Shown: positions 47,790 to 58,700 of the stretch, in pieces
How the letters are laid out: each line of letters opens with the position of its first letter
Position numbering within the stretch: the stretch's first letter is position 1
Assembly (NCBI RefSeq): GCF_003144195.1
Contig: NW_020290076.1
Location: 5,456 to 67,930, forward strand
Reading direction: 5' to 3'
Source of the DNA: Ceraceosorus guamensis
Taxonomy: Eukaryota; Basidiomycota; Exobasidiomycetes; Ceraceosorales; Ceraceosoraceae
DNA length: 62,475 nucleotides
Made by a program: the position numbers and the translations under genes
Notes under the pieces: generated by a model
Database searches by the model: none
What the model was told of the DNA's origin: nothing
The model's input: only the letters and a program-made list of their open reading frames with translations

Positions 47790-50278
47790 TCAGTCCAGAA
47801 TACGCACCTCGAGAGCCCGCTTGACGGCAGTCACGCTGCTCATCGCCAACAAGCCAGCGGCATTGGGACCTGATGCATCATCTGCCGTTCCAGACGCTTT
47901 CCTCTTAGAGATTCTCTCCACCTGCTTCTCGATCAGTCTTTCCACCTCTGCGCGCAAGCGCAGCAGTGACGAGAACAGCGCTGGATTGCTGGATGCCGCA
48001 TCCGGGAACTCTTCCGACATCGTCAGCGACACGACGCTCGAATAGAGGCGGCCGTATCTGTACGAGACCTACATGTACGGCATCACGTGTAGAGCGTCAG
48101 ATAGACTGCAAGCTGGCTGCCCCAGCTGCGAGGTGCTACTCACTGTTACGACGTGCTGGTCTGTGACGCGCGGATCTTGGGAACCGAAAGGATTCGAGAC
48201 AGTGTTCGCAGCGGCCCTGACGAAGCTTCCAAATCCAGCAGCGATGGTTTCTGTGCCTACATTAGCGGAAGTGAGAACTCCACCAGACTGTGGCGTCCCA
48301 GTGTCCGCAAATTTCTTGATACTAGCGATATGTTCGTCCCACTGACGCTGAAGAACGGGATACGCCTCCATCTTGAAGTTCATCAACGTCGGCTGTAGAA
48401 CGCGAGAGACACCACGCGCGGTGCTCTCGCTCAACAGTCCTTCCAGATGCTGTAAAACGGTGAGGAGGCTGAGCATTGAAGGGGGCGAAGGCGCAAGAAG
48501 TGACTTGACGAATGTCTGGGGATTGACGAGATCAGATGGGGTCAGTTCAAATGAGAGCGGCGCAATGTCGTAGCTCATCTTGTCCCTCACCGTCCAGTGG
48601 CCCAATACGGGCTCCATTACCTGTCGCCACAATTCATCAGCACCTGCCGCTCGTCCCTGCATCGCTTGCTGTTCCCTTTTGGACAAGTGCGTAACATCGC
48701 CATGCGCTTCCTCCCGCATTGTGCCTCCACCACCACCGATGCTGGTCTTGGCTGTTTCCGAAGCTTCCTCAGCGTCGCCTGCTGCACTGGCGCTCTCCTC
48801 GGGCTCTGGTCCGTCGTCTGAAAGATCCTCAAGCGTCTTTGACGGCTTGACTGGCATCGATTCCAAGTCCTCAAAGAAGCGCGCGATGAAACAATACTCC
48901 GCTGATGCATTGTCTAGCATGACCAGAGAGAGGCTGCGAAAGAGGGACTCGATGGGATGCCGCTGAAGAGGACCAGAAGGCGTACGCATTGTTAGAAGAG
49001 GTGCGCAGCAATGGTGTCTTTCCGTCGCTTACCATTGTGGGGTCCTCTGCCTGGTATGCCAAGCACACTGGAGGTCCATCGGCCATCTTTGCATGTTCCA
49101 GTCGCAAAGTATCTAGAAGCCATGTGTCTCCTTCAGCATCAGGTCCAGCGCCAGTGGCTCCTGCACCGCGAGCGGAAAGCGAGAATCGATGAGTTTCATG
49201 TGACCGCTTCTCTAATAGAGCAGCTCGCGTTGCTACATGCACTCACCAGGAGGCATGACTTCTGCAATCAGAACAGCTGCTCGAGACTCTCTTCTCCTCG
49301 CTTTCTCTCTCGCATACTTGAGCGCCCGCTCGTACCTTCTGAATCCAGTCTCGTAGTAAAGCCTGGCAAGACCGACGTATTCGCGCTGCACGTCGATAGC
49401 GACTCGAGGCATTTGACGAGCTAGGAAGCCGTACAGACCTCTGTGCGATCGCAGTAGAAGAGATTGCAGGAGGGTGAGATTCGCAGTCAAGCTGCGTTTG
49501 ATGGGTTGTAGCGGCGCTAGAAGTGAACCTCGCAGCTTGGCAGCGGCCTGCAAATCTCCCAAAGGCCCGGTCGTCAGCTCGTGAAAGCGCCAGCATGCTA
49601 CAGCGATCGCTGCCCTTAACTCACAACCATTTTTGCGCCTTCTGCTATCTTTCTCACTTCCTCCAACGCCTCTCCATCCGAGACGATATTTCCTTGAGTT
49701 GAAGCTGTGTTCTCTTTCTTGCTCAGCAAGCTGGCCGCAGCCGCTGAGCTGGAAGCATCAAGCACCTTTTCCACCTCCGCAAGGTAGCCTTGCCAATCCT
49801 TGTTTGGCTCCTCGTCCAGAATGTGCTTGAGCGTCTCCGGACTGATGCTGATGCTCTGCACCAGGTCGTTGAGCGGCAATTCCAGCTTGCGTCTGGCTAC
49901 CAGTCTCCGTTCCAGCTCTTGACTTCTGGCTTGAAGCGTGCTGATGTGCGATGACACAGCACCGAGATCAGCGCTAAAGGTGGACAAGAAGCTGCTCAAG
50001 CTTTCCAGCTGCGACAAGCTGGTTGAAAGCGTATTGTGCAGCTCTACAAATTTGGGCGCCTGATTCAGAAAGTGAGCTTGGACCTCTTGTGTGTGAAGTG
50101 AGGATTGGGCGAGGTTCTGGGCGTGCAGTGCTTGCAATGGCTTATCGCTGCCTGTGGAAGCGGCGACTAAGAGCGGTTCGGCAGTGATGTCTCCTAGTAT
50201 TCTTGAGTTGGTCGGCCTATGCTGTTGCTGCGATCTATCCGGCGGCGAAGCCCTGCTTGAGCTGGCTACCGCAGCCAT
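47790..50278 (-). CDS. VPS52: GARP complex subunit Vps52/Sac2
   Basis: Subunit of the GARP/EARP tethering complex that captures endosome-derived vesicles at the trans-Golgi. Five exons (50278-49625, 49547-49247, 49211-49033, 48962-48144, 48068-47790) join in phase to 743 residues. The N-terminal coiled-coil part holds the Vps52 signature: FVELHNTLSTSLSQLESLSS, ELERRLVARRKLELPLNDLV, SPETLKHILDEEPNKDW, YLAEVEKVL. The following helical rods include LQSLLLRSHRGLYGFLARQM, VQREYVGLARLYYETGFRRY and PIESLFRSLSLVMLDNASAE. An acidic Ser/Glu-rich insert (about 48740-48820) interrupts the C-terminal half, and the chain ends in another helical segment with EVERLIEKQVERISKRK. The ATG at 50278 is the first in frame that gives the normal N-terminus. 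Confidence 0.92.
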
Positions 50279-51212
50279 TTCTTGCAGCGCTTGCTTGTTG
50301 CGAGTCACTTGCAAAGTACGCTCCCAAGATCGATTGTTGAAAGAGAGCCGGAAGTGCCGGACCTAGGTGTGAGCTCGATTGTGTGGACGGGATGACAATG
50401 ACTTGATGGCGATTTCGCGCGAAAAGAAGGTAAAAGGTCGCTCTGCGTGTATTTGAATGTTTTTTGTGGGCGTGCGTGTATATATGCATGCAAGCAGCCC
50501 AAGTCTCGAGAATACGCAAAACTCAACACAGACTCAACTGTGACTTGTGAGACGAGAGGTTCTATTGTGGATCAAATTTGTGCTTGTGACTTGAAGAAGA
50601 TGATGTGTCTCTTCGCGACGCGATCGAGTCAAGAGTCACGATGAGTGTGATTGTTGAATCAGGCACGCGGTGCTGCTGTGTTCGCTCGCGCGCACAGACA
50701 CCCTCGGCTGCTGAGGCATGCATGGCTGCGAGCGATGATGGATGGCTCGGTGCAGGGGGGCGTGGTTGCCCGCTCACGAGTCGAGCGCAGCTCCGATCGG
50801 TGCACCACGTTCGCGCTCGTGCAACTCCACATCGGCACCGCAGAATTGTCAGCGAGAGCATCAGTTGGGATCCACCATTGACATTCACATCACATTCATG
50901 TTCACATTCACATTCACATTCACGCGCGTCCTTGGCACTTGGGGAGTCGCGCAGAAGCTCAAAGCATGGAAGTGTACCGTCGGATCTGAGTTCGACCCAA
51001 CGATGTCAGTGGGTTCCTACCTACCACGAATGAGGGCTGTCTTTAGCAAGGACAAGACGCTTGTCTGCTGAGCAAGTGATGGTATCAATTTGTGTATCAA
51101 AGACGTAGAGACGTCGATCGGACCTAAAGCTATAGCGACGCCTGGTGGGCAGCAATCATCAGGTGGTACACAGATGCGAGACAGTGAAGGGAAGGGATAT
51201 GAAGTAGCCGGA
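50279..51212. other. intergenic region with a TTCACA microsatellite
   Basis: 0.9 kb between the VPS52 start and the SPFH-protein stop. It should hold the VPS52 promoter; a TATATA sits near 50478. GAGTCAAGAGTCACGA words occur at about 50624-50640, and a hexamer repeat lies at 50882-50923. No gene seen. Confidence 0.5.
50882..50923 (+). repeat. imperfect (CATTCA)n microsatellite
   Basis: About seven units of the hexamer CATTCA, two of them imperfect (ATCACATTCATGTTCACATTC and so on), directly upstream of a CACGCGCGTC sequence. Confidence 0.8.
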
Positions 51213-52463
51213 TCAGATGCTGGACAGCTGCTGCGTGGTGGCCAAGTTGGACATGGCCGACTCGCCGCCCATCAAGTTCATGGGCACAAAGATCGTCTTC
51301 GCTCCGCTTGTCTTGGCCATGGCCTGCAAAGATTCGAGCTGGCGGATCTGCATAGCAGCAGGAGTAGCTGAGAAAGATCGGTGAGGCAAGAACGGTGGTC
51401 AGTACGGACCTAGCGATGCTCGCGGACTGCTACAGTGTGAGTGACTTACCAAGCACGTCTGCTGCCTGTCTCATGAGCTTGGCGCTCTGCACTTCGGCGC
51501 GAGCAGCGACAACCTTGGATTCACCGATTCTGCGCTGCGTGGCAGCGGAGCTGAGCGATGCCTCGAGATCCTTGCTGAAGAGCAAGTCTCTGATCAGGAT
51601 AGCCTCCACCGAGACACCCCACTTCTCAGCAACGCCAGCTACGATCTCTTCGACTTGCACAGCCACACCTTCGCGGTCGGTAATGAGAGCTTGAAGGGTT
51701 CTGCTGCCCACGACGTCCCGCAGAGTGGACTGCGCCCTCTCAATGAGGGCAGCTCGAACGTCGCCGACGCCGAATGCGGCGCGGTATGGGGAGGTGACGT
51801 GCCAGTAGCAGACTGCTTCGATGTCGATGGTCACGTTGTCTTTGGTCATGACCGTCTGACGAGGCAGCACACTCAGATTGATTTTGACATCGACAATGCG
51901 CAAAGCTGACAGACAATGATTCGGCATTCGCGTGTTAGTTATCCGATGCCTCGTACGAGGGTTCGGGAGCTAATTGACTCACTTTCAGAGCAAGGGTTGA
52001 TGGCGACGAGTCCTGGGTCGACACTCCTGTAGAATTGACCGAAGCGCGAGACGAGTCCAACGCTTCCTTGATTGACCTCCTTGAAAGGGTTGGGGAAGCA
52101 GAAGCAGCACGGCAGCTGGCCGAAGAAGCCGGCGCATGCTCCGAGCCCATTGATCATGGAGCCGTAGAAACCGTGCTCGACGTCTTGCAAGCCCAGGTCC
52201 TGAGCGTAAGACGGCTGCATGTCTGCCTTCTTCAGAGGCTGCACTTTGATCAGTGCATCGCCAGCAGGTGGAGCTTTCAAGGGCCTCTTCTGACTCGAAT
52301 GGCTCGGACCGCCTTCACCAAAGGTCTCTTCGTCACCTCCGAGATTGAAATCGTCATCCGAGGTCTGATGGTCCACGCCTCCGCTGCTACTGGCGAAGGC
52401 ATCCTGGCCAGAGGCCAGCTTGTCGTCCGCGCCTGGTACAGGTGGTGCTTTGAAGTCCGACAT
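51213..52463 (-). CDS. stomatin-like SPFH/Band 7 membrane protein
   Basis: Membrane-microdomain scaffold of the stomatin/prohibitin superfamily. Three exons (52463-51983, 51905-51450, 51367-51213) join in phase to 363 residues. Residues 1-110 are hydrophilic, Asp/Ser/Pro-rich and probably cytosolic. A short hydrophobic, cysteine-rich stretch (ACAGFFGQLPCCFCFPNPF) could be a hairpin membrane insertion with palmitoylation sites; this is inferred from the stomatin family. The SPFH domain follows: GSVGLVSRFGQFYRSVDPGL, VDVKINLSVLPRQTVMTKDN, the Band 7 pattern ALIERAQSTLRDVVGSRTLQ, and an Ala/Glu-rich coil (SSAATQRRIGESKVVAARAE). The C-terminus (GAKTIFVPMNLMG) matches the conserved stomatin end. 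The class is confident; the physiological partner, often a channel, is unknown. Confidence 0.88.
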
Positions 52464-53409
52464 GGTGACCTGCAATTCGAAGTAGAGGAAGCTGTGGTGG
52501 AAAGAAAGAGCGCGAGTGGTGGGTAGGTGGAGGAGTAGAGACGAGAGATGAAGGCGACTTGGCGGGTACGGTAAGCTTGAGTCACGAGTGCTGGCTGTGC
52601 TATTTAAGCTTTTTCCTTGCTTTGGTCATACGATTCTGTCGGGGCAATCAAGCTGTGAGTGGCTATCAAGACGTCCATCGGCATCGTGCAGCAGCAGCAG
52701 CAGGGTCTCCGCGCGCATGTGCGGCCTCAGCTAGACTGGAACGCACTATAGCAGCGGCATTCCAGCAGAGGAAGGTTGCATGATCGCGGCGCAGCACCAT
52801 GTGCCTTGGCGTGCATTTGCGGCTTTGCCGGGGCTGTACAGCAGCTCAAGAGCGTATGAGTGCGCTTTACCACTCTTGACTCTTATGTCACTCACACTGG
52901 TGACTCTCTTTGCGGGAAATGGCATCGTGATCGTATGTACCTACAGTCAGCGCGCGAGGTTCACGTACTCTGACTGTGACTTGAGATTTGGGTGATTGCA
53001 AGCTCATCGGGTCGGCATGCACTGTGCCGTACTCTCTCCGAAGACCGCACGGCCAGCCGCCGCGCTAGAGGCAGAGCCTCACGCGGTCTGTTCTCATGCA
53101 ACCCCGCACGGCGACGTCATCGATGCCGTTCTCAGCTTGGTCGTCTCGGAGCGAAGGCCGCGATTGACCGTGAAGCATCCGTGGACAATGTGGGAGGGTG
53201 AGGGAAGGGTGTGTGCGAAAAGAAGATGAATCGAGCCATGGGAGAGCTTGTTCAGCCAGACTTGGTGGTGAGCGCAGGCCTAATTCGGGAGAAGCGTCTC
53301 CTCGACTGCGTAGCGTAAGCTCAAGCGCGTGGGGGATCGGTGTGCTTAGAAGCCGAAATCATCATCGTGACGCGTGTACGGATGGACGATGGTGCCGACT
53401 TTGGAAGCG

Positions 53410-53700
53410 GAAGTCGTGAGTCACCTTTGAGTATTCAGCCAGAGTCCCGAAAGTCAATTTTGAATGCAGCAGCGAGCGAGCAATTCCTCCTTATAGACAG
53501 AAGATCTGCTTTTGCGATTCTTGATTCGTGCAAGGGACCATGCAGCAATCACGAGTCTGCTGATGATCTAGCTGTTTTCACGATTTTGATTGATTCAAGA
53601 TTTGATCACTCCTGCCCACTTCAGCACTCAGACTCAGGACGCACTCGACTGCTACTCACGACTCAAAACTCAGGACCTCAGTTGGAACTCGTGGGCCGAG
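53410..53700. repeat. cluster of degenerate GACTC / GATTCA words
   Basis: Includes GTCGTGAGTCACC, TTGATTCGTGC, ATCACGAGTCTGC, TTGATTGATTCAAG, CTCAGACTCAGGAC and ACTCACGACTCAAAACTCAGG within under 300 bases. The words appear in both orientations without a fixed spacing. Confidence 0.55.
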
Positions 53701-54539
53701 CAACAGCCCTTCGCTATAGAGAGCTGCTGCCCGTCCACCCAGCAGCGAGAGCAGAGAGCAAAACGAAACGCCCAGCCAGTATGCATCAGCGCAGCGCACA
53801 TCATAAAGATCATGCAGCAGCACCCGGCATGTCGATGAAGCCTGCTGCATATGCGGGCTTGCGTGCGTCAGGAACATCCGAACAGCGCCGTTTGCGATGC
53901 CTTGCTTGTTGCGTTAGCGTCGCGAGGTCGCCTACTGTTGCTGCACCGCCACATCAGCACGCGTTGGTGTGGCGCGTTTTAACATCATCCGTGATCATCG
54001 TACGGCCGCCTTGCATTCAGCAGGGGCGGGAGTCGATCACGATGACGCACCATGCATCAGTCAGGAGTCTGAGTGAGTCTGTGTACGCAACACCAGTTCT
54101 TTAATTGCAGCCAAGAATGTGAAACCAACACGTCGGTCAATGAATCCAGCTGTGCAGCGTACGTGTTGGTCCCGATCGCAGCTTAGCAACAACAGAGACA
54201 ACGCGTAGTTGACGCAACCGGATAACGACCCTATGATGCTAAGGTCTGCGATGGTCATTGCCGCGCTCCCAAGACTTCATCAACTTAAATGATCGAGAAA
54301 GTGACTCACCAACCCCACGAAATGAGCCGAGAGTCTTGTTGTGACACAATCACCAGCGAGATCGCCCGAGCAGCGACGCAGAATCAGCAATTTGCGAACA
54401 AATCACCAATGCATCCGCAGCAAACAACCGCTGCTGTGGCACCAAATGTGGTCTGACCACTGCTACTGCCGCGGATAGCCTCGACCACGCAGACGAAATT
54501 ACAGCAGCCATCAGAATGGCCACGCACGCAGTGACCACT

Positions 54540-54600
54540 TCAACTCAAGCGAGTGACTCAAGACTCACGACTGTTGCAAGTCAATAAGTCACAGTAGGGG
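54540..54600. repeat. cluster of GACTC words
   Basis: CAACTCAAGCGAGTGACTCAAGACTC followed by CACGACTGTTGCAAGTCAATAAGTC. Same word family as the other gene-free clusters. Confidence 0.55.
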
Positions 54601-55043
54601 CGATGAGTGCAACCACGAAATGTGAATCAACATTCAAGAATCAAGAAGTCTTTCTTTTGTATAGCTGCATGGTGCGAAGATGGCTGCGGCTCGTGACTGT
54701 GCCGCCGCTTACCAGCATGTCATGACCTAAGCTTCGGTGCCCCGTCTGCCCATCTTGCTTTCATAGCTCACTTTCAGGCGGTAGCTTCGCTTATAGAAGG
54801 GACGCAAGCACTTGACTGCGTCCGCCCACAGTCACCAGTCTTCAGTCAACGACTTAACATTCGGCCAAGACTCGATCTCGACTGGTCATGCACCCTCGTC
54901 AAAAAAGGAGTCCGCACGCAAGCGCTGCACCGACATTCGAATGCCGAGTACCCCGTCGCACGCCAGCTTTTGTTAGGGGGCGCGGTAACGAACGCACCGA
55001 TGACCGGTACCTTCTCCACGGCGGTCATCTTGTCTGCCTATCT

Positions 55044-55059
55044 CATGTATATATACATG
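55044..55059. repeat. 16-bp palindrome CATGTATATATACATG
   Basis: Perfect palindrome with a TATATA core, about 525 bases upstream of the GPI-protein start codon. It may be a TATA region of an upstream transcript or simply AT-rich sequence. Confidence 0.7.
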
Positions 55060-55583
55060 TATGAACCTGACCGAGTCAAACTCTTCATTTTGCCGCGCTG
55101 CGCAACACGGCTTTTTTCTGCAGCTATCAATTTTGCAACGTTGCGCAGACTCATCAATCTGCGCCTCTCAAGACCAGAGCAATTAGACGCACCACGGACA
55201 CGGTCGACCGCCTACCGTGCTGGCATACTGGATTCGTGGCAGCGTCAAAGCCGCCAAGCTTCGTCGCATGGCAAAAAGCTCGCTGTTGAGGACCTTTCAT
55301 TGTCGCAGCTGCTCTTTGGCGGGCGACGAGGTTTAGCTTTTGCCTCATATATGGCAATCTGGACTTCGGTGCTACAGCAAAGCTCTTTTTCGCCACCCTT
55401 CTCCGTCTATCTTCTTCTTCCTCATTCTTATTCCTTGTCCATCGTAGCTGATCAACACTGTGTGCTCACACTCTCGTTCATACAGAAGTCGTCCATCGAG
55501 TGAGCCCATTCGGCCTTCCTCCAGCCACGACCCATAAACTTCCTGCTTCGACTCGTGATTATACGATCAGCACACACTTCACA

Positions 55584-56920
55584 ATGTTCAACGCAAAGAC
55601 GACCTCTCTACTCCTCACCTTTGCTCTCGCCTGCATCAGCGCTCGCGCACAAGCAGGACCAACGCTCAACACACCTACAGGCTTGACGCAATGCCAGCCC
55701 GTTGCGCTTACGTGGTCCGGTGGTGCGTGCTCATGGTCTTGTCGCAGAGTCCTGTAGTTCTTTCGCCCTTCGTGCCATCCGAGCTGATAGCTCCGTCCTT
55801 TTCCCTACCGAACAGCTTCTGCCACCGGGCAGGTGTTCATTCGTGCCGTTGAGGGTGGGCTTCGAGTTATCAGACGCTGTCGGCGGTGGATCTACACGCT
55901 AAGCATCATTCCTGCATTACAGGTACGGACACTGCCGCTCAGCCTGTCAAGCAATTTCCACCCCAGTCTGGTGCCAGCGGCACATACACTTGGACCGTCG
56001 GTGAGTACGATCGCAAATTTCAGCTGGAACAGAAAAGTTTCTCTCCCGCCAAGTTCGTATCGCAGACGCGTGTGAGCTGAACCACTACCATCTCGAGTGC
56101 AGATCTCGACGTAGGCAAGACGTTGACCTTCATCATCTCCGACGCTACCGGAGTGAATGTGAGTCTAGACAGGCTCCGGCAAGGTCACCCGTCGTAGCCT
56201 TGGCTCAACCCGAACCCGCGGTCCGGATACTGCACAATAGAACTTTACTGGTCAAGTCGAAATTCACAAGGGAGTGACAGACGATTGCACCAAGGGTGCT
56301 AGTCTAACCTCCGGAGGTTCGTCGTCCTCGTCTTCGTCCTCATCGTCTTCCTCTGGCTCGGCATCTGCCGGCGCCGGTGGAACGCATTCTCAAAGTAGCA
56401 CTACTCACAATGGCTCTACCGACACTGCCGCTTCCTCAGGCCCTTCGAGTGGCGCTGCTACTAGTAGTACTTCACCGAGCGGTAGCAGCAACAGCAGGTG
56501 AGTCAGGGAACACGGGGTTGCCATCGCAAGTGCGCTCGTCCTCTTGCTGAGTGTCACCGAGGCTGGACTCGTACGCGCAGCTCGACCCCAAGCACCTCGG
56601 GCTCTACTGCCGGATCAGCATCTGGCTCTGCTTCGGGCTCTGTGTCGGGCTCGGTGTCTGGTTCTTCGAGTCCAAGCAACACCACCTCAACTTCCTCGAG
56701 CTCGAAGCCGAGCTCTGGTTCCGGCTCTAGCTCGAGTCCGAGCTCGAGTGGTTCTACCGGATCGAGCTCGACTCCAAGCTCCAGTTCAGGTTCAGGCTCA
56801 GGCTCGAGCTCTAGTGCTTCCGCCGCTCTTGCCAGCGCGCACGCTTCGCCTGCACTCATGGCAGCTTCTGCTGTGCTCGCCCTCGGTGTTGCTACCCTCG
56901 TCGTCACCGTCAGCGCGTGA
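55584..56920 (+). CDS. serine-rich GPI-anchored secreted/cell-wall protein
   Basis: Member of the Ser/Thr-rich GPI-anchored family common in basidiomycetes (KRE9/KNH1-type N-terminal domain). Five exons (55584-55722, 55923-56000, 56103-56158, 56241-56497, 56581-56920) join in phase to 289 residues. A signal peptide (KTTSLLLTFALACISARAQA) is followed by the family start LNTPTGLTQCQPVALTWSGG, then TYTWTVDLDVGKTLTFIISD and FTGQVEIHKGVTDDC. The remaining 170 residues are almost pure Ser/Gly/Thr with a few Asn-X-Ser/Thr sites and SGS repeats (SASGSVSGSVSGS). They end in a hydrophobic tail (AASAVLALGVATLVVTVSA) typical of GPI attachment. It is likely heavily O-mannosylated at the cell surface. Whether it plays a role on a host is not visible here. 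Confidence 0.88.
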
Positions 56921-58700
56921 ACAAGCCCTCGATTCAGATCGAAACGTCTCAAGCTAGCGCCCACCCCTTGAAGACCCCCGTCCGTGTAAACACCTGCCAT
57001 CCCCTATTGCTTCCCAATCCCAATCAAAGTAAACGCTTCACCCTCGAGAAACCCTTTGTCATCGCCCGTCATCTCTCGTGACTGGCCACGTTCTCTTCGT
57101 ATGATCTCGGTCACGCCGAGCTTCTTGAAGTCTGTATATATAGGTAGCAGCAAGACGTTTCACGACGAGGAAGAAGTCGGAAGTTGAAGCTCGCAGTGCC
57201 CACAACGTGCTATGATTCGCTTTGCTCCAGACATAGCAAGGGCTCGATGCCGCTTGCGTGTGAGGCTCCTCTGAAGAGCAGTGGGATCCAGCCCGCGCGG
57301 CCATCAAACTGCAGCTGCATGTATGCTTTTCAAGCGTCAATTCACCTGCTGGTCTCAGCAACCAAAATCTTCAACCCTGGGCAACAGTGTGAGTCACGGA
57401 CGCATCAGAGGCTTGGCCCTGGATTGCAGCAGGTCAAGGAGGGTGCGCTAAATGCAAACCCCATGCAGCAGCACGCAAAGATGTGGATTGACCGACCACG
57501 ATGACGTGCCGTTTTGCCGCGGCTCTCCAGCAGAAAATTATAGGGCGCGCGCTTGCTTGCTTGCTGATGCTGATGTGCGCCCTTCGTGCTTGACGCATGC
57601 ATGCATATCATGATGCCGGTGATTTCATCCTAGCTGTCCACCTAATTTTACCGAGAGATCACAGCCGCGAAGACCCGACCCTAGCTTCCTTCACGGCGGG
57701 TTGGTTGAGCGCTTGATGCCTGTGTGACTCGTTTTCCCGACGCAAGGCAAGATTTTTGGACAGCACACATCAGCAGCAGCAAGTCACCGTCCGCGGGTGC
57801 ATGCGGGTCTGATCATTTGCCCAGCTGCTGAAGCCAATATCGTTCCTCTACCGCGTTTCAGAGCCGCCATTCTCGCCGCACGAAGCTCGCTCGCGCCGCA
57901 TCTGCCTTCATCCACCATCTCGTATGAGCAGTGTTCATGATTACGAGGACCGGAGCACGAGCCCGCACACCGTGCAGCAAAACGTTGGGGGTTTGTCTGT
58001 CGGCATCATCCGTGTCTCGTCAGCAGTCACGAGTTGATCAAATCTTGCACTCACATCTTCTGCGACTCGACTCGCCACCTCGATCACCTCTAAGACACTT
58101 AAGACACTGTCACACCAAATAACACGTCAACACTCGTCACAAACCTTCGGAAAGATCGACCGAGACAGGTCCGCCTACGACACCCAGCAGCTCTTGCGCG
58201 TATCGCGGGCTGCGACGTGCGTACTTGCAAGCTCATCCACATTCACATTCAGCCTCGCTCTGACACGAATCACTTCAGGCAGTTGCTGCTCCCCTCGTCC
58301 GCTGTCACATCGCTATCATCGCTCTCTGCGTTGCACCTCTGGAACTCATCTAGGAATTCACGGATCTGACCTCCTACTCGCACGATAAACACGAGCAAGT
58401 GGGACTTTGCTATACCTTCCCACCGCAAAGATCGGCTGCCAGCTAATCACGACCGCGTACTTGGATAAGTTGTTGACCTCACCACGCTGCAGTGCAGCTG
58501 CGACCTTCAAAGGGATCGCATTTATCACGAATCACTTGCTCTGCTGATGTGAGACTCTAGGTCCACACTGGCATCATAACACCACCTCGACTATTCGCCT
58601 ACATCGCATCTGCCTCGCTGCTTTCGCTTGCTTCTCCATCACGAATGCATCGGTCACTCTGCTTGAAGGCACGATAATCCTCTTGCGTTCTCTTGCCGCC
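56921..58700. other. intergenic region
   Basis: 1.8 kb with no gene seen. It should contain the GPI-protein 3' region and the transporter promoter. GCTTGCTTGCTTGCTGATGCTGATG (57547-57571) and TGCATGCATGCATATC (about 57597) are short simple repeats. A TATATATA sits near 57136. Confidence 0.5.

Larger units (their letters stand above)
52464..55583. other. 3.1 kb gene-free stretch with many GACTC/CACGA words
   Basis: Between the divergent SPFH-protein and GPI-protein genes, so both promoters lie at its ends. Clusters of GACTC, GAGTC and CACGACTC words occur at 52860-52985, 53410-53700 and 54540-54600. A 16-bp perfect palindrome CATGTATATATACATG is at 55044-55059. Long open frames at 53340-54104 and 54970-55503 lack family resemblance and are probably chance or 5' UTR. 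Confidence 0.5.

Noticed and set aside
53340-54104. 254-codon plus-strand frame
   Set aside because: Starts at GTG, runs through the GACTC/CACGA repeat cluster, and its composition follows the repeats rather than a protein family.
54970-55503. 177-codon frame upstream of the GPI-protein gene
   Set aside because: Lies where the 5' untranslated region and promoter should be; no family resemblance and a non-ATG first codon.
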